DNA of 8,402 nt from Defluviitaleaceae bacterium (GTDB lineage Bacteria > Bacillota > Clostridia > Lachnospirales > UBA5962). The notes under the pieces were generated by a model. That model saw only the letters and a program-made list of their open reading frames with translations. It was not told where the DNA came from and ran no database searches. The number at the start of each line of letters is the position of its first letter. The first letter of the stretch is position 1. The stretch covers positions 1 to 8,402 of the forward strand of contig WQZK01000073.1 of NCBI GenBank assembly GCA_009780765.1. Reading direction: 5' to 3'. This document shows positions 4,235 to 8,402 of the stretch, piece by piece. The position numbers and the translations under genes were made by a program.

Positions 4235-4879
4235 TTAAACTCGCCAATCAAGTGAAACTCGAACATGCCTTGCATTTTCGTTAAAAATTTCTAGGCGTGT
4301 TCTGCCTGGTGAAAAATCACTTAAATCTAAAATTTCATCAAAATCATTTGAAATGTCCCAAGTTTTTGTTGTTGCACCTTGGGTAATTCTAAGGAAAACC
4401 GTTCCCTCTTCAGCATTACCTGTAGCGTGGAAATTTCTAAGTTGCTCGGCGCTAAGTGTTGCTGTTCTTGTGCGATCGCGGTTAGAGCTTCTAAAAGACA
4501 ATCGCCACCTGCTAGGTGTGCTTGTTTCAGAAGCACCAAATTGAACGCCAGCAGAGCTAGAATTCCAAGAGCCACCCTCAACAAGATAAGCAAATCTTAT
4601 AGTGCCTCCAATAAAAAGCCCCGTTGAAACAATAAATAATACTAAAAATGTAATCATAGCCTTTTTAAACTTACCTGAGCCTTGTTTTGTTTTATCACGC
4701 CCTGCAACTAAATAAATTATAAGCCCTATAAAGTTTGGCACAAATAGCACTATAAGTGTCCACATTGCAGGGTTTTCGGTTCTGGCTTTAGCATCATGAT
4801 AAGTCCAGAGTCCTAAAAATAGATGAAACCCTAAAATTGCTAAACTGAAAAATATTGTACTAAATACAAAAAACGACAT
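4235..4879 (-). CDS. PLDc_N-type membrane protein with C-terminal outer domain
   Basis: The product is 214 residues. Membrane helices are predicted at about 4-24, 38-59 and 74-96. The first two with their loop (LWTYHDAKAR at 24-33, NPAMWTLIVLFVPNFIGLIIY at 36-56, AGR at 59-61) match the PLDc_N module, named for phospholipase D N-termini but also found alone in small regulators. The HKD catalytic motifs of phospholipase D are absent, so this is not an enzyme of that kind. Residues about 97-214 are Ser/Thr/Arg-rich, look beta-stranded and should lie outside the membrane; I do not recognise this domain. ATG 4879 has AAGGAG 9 bases upstream and overlaps the preceding gene by 20 bases, so the two are coupled. 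In Bacillus the similar small proteins YxlD and YxlE restrain SigY, and a comparable role is a reasonable inference. Confidence 0.8.
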   Translation of the reverse strand: MSFFVFSTIFFSLAILGFHLFLGLWTYHDAKARTENPAMWTLIVLFVPNFIGLIIYLVAGRDKTKQGSGKFKKAMITFLVLFIVSTGLFIGGTIRFAYLVEGGSWNSSSAGVQFGASETSTPSRWRLSFRSSNRDRTRTATLSAEQLRNFHATGNAEEGTVFLRITQGATTKTWDISNDFDEILDLSDFSPGRTRLEIFNENARHVRVSLDWRV

Positions 4880-5186
4880 CTCTAATTTCTCCTTTTTTAA
4901 GTTTTAATTGATTAAATATAGTTATAATTAAGCTGCTGAGTACTGAAGATGCAAAAAACATTAATGTCCAGAAAGTAACAATAGTGTTAGCTAAAAACAA
5001 GTGCATACCAAAAACAATCATAAACCCAATTATGGTGGTAAAAATTGTGGCTAATACACAAATCCTTGTATCTTTTTTAATGGCTTTTTCTAAAAGCTTT
5101 TGTCTTATTCTTGATTTAACCTCATTAGATGGGCTAAATTTTTCTGAAAAGTGATTTTTAAGCAAGTTATCTATTTTATTATTCAT
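4860..5186 (-). CDS. Probable anti-sigma factor, two membrane helices (YxlC-like)
   Basis: The product is 108 residues: a charged cytoplasmic N-terminus of about 40 residues (MNNKIDNLLKNHF at the start, VKSRIRQKLLEKAIKK at 23-38), two membrane helices at about 42-64 and 68-91, and a short basic tail. It lacks a zinc-binding ASD motif. The call rests on position: its ATG (5186) overlaps the last codons of the sigma gene by 8 bases, the standard coupling of ECF sigma and anti-sigma genes. Size and layout resemble B. subtilis YxlC, the SigY anti-sigma protein, although I cannot align them here. An in-frame TTG at 5207 would add seven residues; ATG 5186 with GGGA about 7 bases upstream is preferred. 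Confidence 0.72.
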   Translation of the reverse strand: MNNKIDNLLKNHFSEKFSPSNEVKSRIRQKLLEKAIKKDTRICVLATIFTTIIGFMIVFGMHLFLANTIVTFWTLMFFASSVLSSLIITIFNQLKLKKGEIRDVVFCI

Positions 5187-5703
5187 ATGAGAATCCCATC
5201 CTTTCAAGTTCTTGTTTTATAAGTGCTCTAGCCTTGTAAAGCCTACTCTTTACCGTTCCTCTCGGAATGCTTAGTATGTTTGATATGCTTTCTTCGCTTA
5301 AATCATCAAAGTAGCACAAGATGATTGGTATTCTAAACTTATCATCCAGCTTTTCAATAATTTTTGCAACTAGCTCGTTAAGCATATTTTTTTCAGCCAA
5401 AAGAGCGGTGTTATCGCCAGTTTTTGGCTCTATTACAATATCGTCTAATGAAACAGTTGGCACAATTTCTTGACGCCGTTTGGTTTTACGGTTAAAGTTT
5501 TTAAAATGACCCGCAGCTATAGAAAAGAAAAACGACTTTGGATTTTGATGTTTGTCGATTTTATCAATAACTTCAAAGGCCTTTAAAATTGTGTCTTGAT
5601 ATAAATCTTCTGCCAAGGTTTTGTCCATTGTTAGATAAGAGCAAAATGTGTAAATATCTTTTTCATGGCTTTCAAGAAAAGATTCAAACTCGGCTATGTC
5701 CAT
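5179..5703 (-). CDS. ECF-family RNA polymerase sigma factor
   Basis: The product is 174 residues with the two-domain ECF layout. Region 2 (about 10-77) contains AEDLYQDTILKAF (31-43) and SFFFSIAAGHFKNFNRKTKRR (57-77), the -10 binding part. A linker is followed by region 4 (about 112-165) with LDDKFRIPIILCYFDDLSEE and the helix-turn-helix ISNILSIPRGTVKSRLYKAR (140-159) for the -35. It binds core RNA polymerase and directs it to a small stress regulon, probably of the envelope, as its partners are membrane proteins. I chose ATG 5703 because GGAGGG (5715-5710) lies 6 bases upstream; ATGs at 5721 and 5709 are in frame but lie before or abut that site. It heads a three-gene operon with a putative anti-sigma gene and a PLDc_N protein, as in the Bacillus sigY operon. 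Confidence 0.92.
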   Translation of the reverse strand: MDIAEFESFLESHEKDIYTFCSYLTMDKTLAEDLYQDTILKAFEVIDKIDKHQNPKSFFFSIAAGHFKNFNRKTKRRQEIVPTVSLDDIVIEPKTGDNTALLAEKNMLNELVAKIIEKLDDKFRIPIILCYFDDLSEESISNILSIPRGTVKSRLYKARALIKQELERMGFSYE

Positions 5704-5738
5704 TGTCATCCCTCCGTTCATATGCTTCTTAACTGTAT

Positions 5739-5765
5739 ATTGTATTGAGATTTTATTTGGTTCAC
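5739..5765 (-). promoter_or_regulatory. Candidate promoter of the ECF sigma operon
   Basis: On the minus strand GTGAACC (5765-5759) carries the GAAC core seen in ECF -35 elements, in keeping with autoregulation. About 16 bases on is CAATAT, with TACAAT overlapping it (5744-5739), a fair sigma-A -10. No CGTC-type ECF -10 is present, so either a housekeeping or a self-directed promoter is possible. Confidence 0.35.
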
Positions 5766-5785
5766 ATTAATATAAAATAAATTAT

Positions 5786-5813
5786 AAAAAAATCCCCTTG
5801 AAAAATCAAGGGG
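5786..5813 (-). terminator. Terminator of the opp operon
   Basis: On the minus strand CCCCTTGA (5813-5806) pairs with TCAAGGGG (5801-5794) around a four-base loop, followed by A and seven T (5792-5786). It lies 13 bases after the stop of the last operon gene and just upstream of the sigma-operon promoter. Confidence 0.93.
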
Positions 5814-5825
5814 AAGAGAATCATT

Positions 5826-6170
5826 TTAAATTAACCATATTAAAAGCTCTAAAATAGCTGTAAATACAATGATTAAAAGCCCAATAAAAAGCATTTCGTA
5901 GCCTTTTTTATGCTTTGTTTCGCGAATTGCCGAATGTTTTTCGGCATAAGTAGAATGGTCTGTCAACCTGTCTTTTTTTACAATTACAGGAGCAATTATT
6001 CTAAGAATAGCCGCTGCCAAAATTATTGCACCTACTGCAAAATTTGCAATAAAAACAAATTCTAGCGTGAGCTCTCTAAGTGTGAAAAGACCATACACTA
6101 CGCTTGCTATGGAAACTACAGCTATAAATATTAATGAAATAACACAAAGCCTTAAAAACTTTTTTCTCAT
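5826..6170 (-). CDS. Small three-helix membrane protein at the end of the opp operon
   Basis: The product is 114 residues with membrane helices at about 8-29, 39-60 and 91-113 and a charged loop between the second and third (IVKKDRLTDHSTYAEKHSAI, 63-82). I do not recognise a family and see no catalytic or metal-binding motif. The ATG is one base after the stop of the OppF-like gene and has no Shine-Dalgarno sequence, so translation probably depends on ribosomes finishing the upstream gene. It is therefore part of the peptide-transport transcript, which ends 13 bases later. Whether it works with the transporter is unknown; it could be a lineage-specific accessory or an unrelated passenger. Confidence 0.75.
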   Translation of the reverse strand: MRKKFLRLCVISLIFIAVVSIASVVYGLFTLRELTLEFVFIANFAVGAIILAAAILRIIAPVIVKKDRLTDHSTYAEKHSAIRETKHKKGYEMLFIGLLIIVFTAILELLIWLI

Positions 6171-6171
6171 G

Positions 6172-7125
6172 CTATTTATTAACTACATGGCAAGCACACC
6201 ATCTGCCTTTAGAAACTTCTATAAGTTCTGGGGTATTATCTTTACATTTGTCTAATCTTTCATAACATCTGCCGTAGAACCTGCATCCTGGAGGCGGATT
6301 AATTGGGCTTGGAACATCGCCCTCTAAAATAATACGCTCTCTCTTAACATCCACACTTGGCACAGGAATAGCCGAAAGTAAAGCCTTTGTATATGGATGT
6401 AGCGGGTTTTTAAACACTGAGGCATAGTCACTCATTTCAACGATTTTGCCAAGGTACATAATTGCAATATTATCACTAACATGCTTTATAACGCTTAAAT
6501 CGTGCGAAATAAAGAGGTATGTAAGTTTTAATTCTTTCTGCAAATCGTCCATCAGGTTTAAAATCTGTGCTTGAATAGAAACGTCTAACGCAGAAACAGG
6601 CTCATCTTGAACTATAAACGAAGGATTTAAAGCCAATGCACGAGCAATGCCAATACGCTGCCTTCTTCCACCATCTAACTCATGTGGATATGCATTTTCA
6701 AGGCGAGTAGCAAGCCCAACGGTATCCATCAGTTCTTTAACACGCTTAGTTACATCAGCTTTGTTATCAAAAGTCTTGTTTATTACAAGTGGCTCCTTGA
6801 TAATTTCCGAAACGCTCATACGCGGGTTTAATGATGCAAAAGGGTCTTGAAAAACGATTTGTGCATCTTGCCTAAACTCTGCCATTTGCTTTTTCTTAAA
6901 ATCAAGCATGTTTTGGCCATTAAACAAAACTTCTCCACCTGTTGCTTCTAAAAGCCTTAAAACAACTCTGCCTGTTGTAGATTTGCCACAGCCAGATTCG
7001 CCAACTAAACCAAGAGTTTCGCCTTTGTTTATAGTGAAATTAATATCATCAACGGCGTGAAGCGGGCCTCTTTTGGTTTTAAAATATTTCTTTAAATTTT
7101 TAACTTCTAATAATACTTTTGACAC
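6172..7125 (-). CDS. oppF: Oligopeptide/dipeptide ABC transporter ATP-binding protein (OppF/DppF)
   Basis: The product is 317 residues. Walker A GESGCGKST is at 42-50, the Q-loop VFQDP with Gln93, Walker B FIVQDEP at 170-176 with catalytic Glu175, D-loop SALD, and the switch histidine His208 in FISHD. The C-terminal oligo-HPY part contains HPYTKALLSAIP and a cysteine set (GCRFYGRC, later C and CAC) of the kind that binds an iron-sulphur cluster in relatives. The ABC signature reads LDGGRRQR (150-157) instead of LSGGQRQR. It pairs with the OppD-like subunit to drive import of peptides through OppBC. I chose GTG 7125 because AGGAGGTG (7142-7135) is 9 bases upstream; the in-frame GTG at 7137 lies inside that site. 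Sequence alone cannot tell Opp from Dpp substrates. Confidence 0.92.
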   Translation of the reverse strand: MSKVLLEVKNLKKYFKTKRGPLHAVDDINFTINKGETLGLVGESGCGKSTTGRVVLRLLEATGGEVLFNGQNMLDFKKKQMAEFRQDAQIVFQDPFASLNPRMSVSEIIKEPLVINKTFDNKADVTKRVKELMDTVGLATRLENAYPHELDGGRRQRIGIARALALNPSFIVQDEPVSALDVSIQAQILNLMDDLQKELKLTYLFISHDLSVIKHVSDNIAIMYLGKIVEMSDYASVFKNPLHPYTKALLSAIPVPSVDVKRERIILEGDVPSPINPPPGCRFYGRCYERLDKCKDNTPELIEVSKGRWCACHVVNK

Positions 7126-7140
7126 GAGCTCACACACCTC

Positions 7141-8118
7141 CTAGTTTTTATATAGTAAACACTTAACAGAATGATTTTCTGCAACCTGTACACTACCTGG
7201 TTCTACTTCAGAACATTCAGGTTTTGCCATGTCGCACCTTGGGTGGAATGGGCAGCCTGTAGGTAAATCTGTTGGGTCTGGCATAAGGCCTTTTATAGGC
7301 TTTAGTTGGTCTTCATCTTTTTCAATATCAGGGATAGAACCAAAAAGACCAATTGTATATGGATGCTTTGGATTTCTAAAGAGTTCATATTTATCAGCAA
7401 ACTCTACAACGCTTCCAGCGTACATGATTGCAACTTTATCGCAAATTTCTGCAACAATTCCAAGGTCGTGAGTTATCATAATCATAGAAGTGTTAAACTC
7501 TTTTTTAAGATTTTTCATAAGTTCTAAAACTTGGGCTTGGATTGTTACATCTAGTGCGGTTGTTGGCTCGTCCGCAATTAAAAGTTCTGGGTTACATGCA
7601 AGAGCGATCGCAATAACAACTCTTTGGCGCATACCGCCCGAAAACTGATGCGGATAGTCTTTAGCTCTTTCACGGCGGATACCAACTAAATCAAGCATTT
7701 TTTCAGCTTTTTCTAAAGCCTCTTTTGCTGTAACTTTTTCGTGAAGCAAGATAACCTCTGCTATTTGGTCACGCACAGGAATAACAGGGTTTAAGCTCGT
7801 CATAGGGTCTTGAAAAATCATAGAAATTTTACTACCCCTAACTTTTCTCATATCTGACTCTGATTTTTCTAAAAGATTTTCTCCATCAAATTCTATTTTA
7901 GCGTTATCCTTGTCAACAAATACGCCTGGTGGGTCTGGAATAAGGCCCATAATGCCAAGTGCTGTTGTAGTTTTACCTGCACCAGTTTCACCAACAAGAC
8001 CAATAGATTCGCCACGGTTAAGCTGTAAGTTTAAGCCATTAACTGCACGAACTGTGCCATCGTCTGTAACATAATGTATATTTAAATTTTGTATATTAAG
8101 TAATTGTTTATTGTTCAT
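7141..8118 (-). CDS. oppD: Oligopeptide/dipeptide ABC transporter ATP-binding protein (OppD/DppD)
   Basis: The product is 325 residues with every expected ATPase motif: Walker A GETGAGKTT (43-51), Q-loop IFQDP (Gln103), signature FSGGMRQR (159-166), Walker B LLIADEP (179-185, Glu184), D-loop TALD and His217 in ITHD. The C-terminal oligo-HPY extension has HPYTIGLFGSIPD and cysteines in GCPFHPRC, PEC and KCLLYKN that probably hold an iron-sulphur cluster. It is a cytoplasmic ATPase forming a heterodimer with the OppF-like product and powering the OppBC channel. ATG 8118 is preceded by a G-rich ribosome site (GAGGGGGAAAG). The OppF-like gene follows at once, its ribosome site overlapping this stop. 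Its intact signature contrasts with the altered one in its partner. Confidence 0.95.
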   Translation of the reverse strand: MNNKQLLNIQNLNIHYVTDDGTVRAVNGLNLQLNRGESIGLVGETGAGKTTTALGIMGLIPDPPGVFVDKDNAKIEFDGENLLEKSESDMRKVRGSKISMIFQDPMTSLNPVIPVRDQIAEVILLHEKVTAKEALEKAEKMLDLVGIRRERAKDYPHQFSGGMRQRVVIAIALACNPELLIADEPTTALDVTIQAQVLELMKNLKKEFNTSMIMITHDLGIVAEICDKVAIMYAGSVVEFADKYELFRNPKHPYTIGLFGSIPDIEKDEDQLKPIKGLMPDPTDLPTGCPFHPRCDMAKPECSEVEPGSVQVAENHSVKCLLYKN

Positions 8119-8132
8119 ATGTCTTTCCCCCT

Positions 8133-8402
8133 CTATTTCTTAAGCCTTGGGTCGAATGCGTCTCGTAAACCGTCGCCCATCATGTTAAGTGCGAAGATGA
8201 TAAGAGCAATCATAATCCCAGGGAACAATACCATTGGGTAGAAAGTTGTTATAAAGCCGCGGCCACCTGCAAGCATTGCACCCCATTCAGGAATAGGAAC
8301 TTGAAGCCCAAGGCCGATAAAGCTAAGAGCAGCAGCAGCCGAAATTGCACCAGCCATACCCATTGTTGCTTGAACAACTATAGGAGCCATGCAGTTAGGC
8401 AA
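8133..8402 (-). CDS. oppC: Oligopeptide/dipeptide ABC permease (OppC/DppC), C-terminal part
   Basis: The gene runs off the window; 89 C-terminal residues are visible, beginning LPNCMAPIVVQA (a TTG leucine codon within the gene, not a start). The EAA coupling-helix region of binding-protein-dependent permeases is clear in AAALSFIGLGLQVPIPEWGA (about 23-42 of the visible part), which contacts the ATPases. One more membrane helix follows (YPMVLFPGIMIALIIFALNMMG), then the family end GDGLRDAFDPRLKK. It forms the channel with OppB, which should lie beyond the right edge with the substrate-binding protein. oppD starts 14 bases after its stop. Confidence 0.93.
   Translation of the reverse strand: MPNCMAPIVVQATMGMAGAISAAAALSFIGLGLQVPIPEWGAMLAGGRGFITTFYPMVLFPGIMIALIIFALNMMGDGLRDAFDPRLKK

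Noticed and set aside
1..8402. CRISPR array, phage genes or toxin-antitoxin pair
   Set aside because: No spaced direct repeats, no phage structural or integrase genes and no recognisable toxin pair on either strand.

Overview
The window reads as chromosomal DNA of a low-GC, endospore-forming Firmicute, most likely a gut-type Clostridia. The evidence is the A/T-rich third positions, strong GGAGG-type ribosome sites, the sporulation genes yabP and yabQ in their usual order beside rqcP (yabO) and divIC, and tRNA genes that do not encode CCA. I cannot name a genus.

Layout. 1-258: the tail of a possible upstream gene, then a MITE-like nested palindrome (44-185). 259-2085 (+): an 88-aa gene I do not recognise, followed by rqcP, yabP, yabQ and divIC, a conserved cluster joining ribosome quality control, sporulation and cell division. 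The yabP ribosome site lies in a long hairpin whose loop holds a possible sigma-E promoter. 2086-2420: no convincing protein gene, but a dense run of hairpins between two terminator-like stems; I read it as a candidate structured RNA. 2464-3178 (-): a GNAT acetyltransferase with a strong promoter about 220 bases upstream. Its leader holds two GC-rich hairpins, a 16-codon upstream ORF and alternative pairings around the ribosome site, as in translational attenuation. 3195-3860: a decayed IS5-family insertion sequence. 3866-4227: a hairpin, a strong promoter, tRNA-Met(CAT), tRNA-Val(TAC) and a terminator. 4235-5765 (-): an operon of an ECF sigma factor, a two-helix probable anti-sigma protein and a PLDc_N-type membrane protein with an extra outer domain, resembling the Bacillus sigY-yxlC-yxlD/E arrangement. 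5786-8402 (-): the end of an oligopeptide/dipeptide ABC importer operon (permease C-terminus, OppD-like and OppF-like ATPases) and a small three-helix membrane protein, closed by a terminator.

The stretch 2086-3930 looks like an accessory islet between core genes (divIC on one side, tRNAs on the other): a candidate RNA, a probably regulated acetyltransferase and a dead transposon. The GNAT leader and the 2102-2418 RNA candidate are the parts most likely to be undescribed. The rest is ordinary, apart from the altered ABC signature in the OppF-like subunit and the unknown domains noted below.
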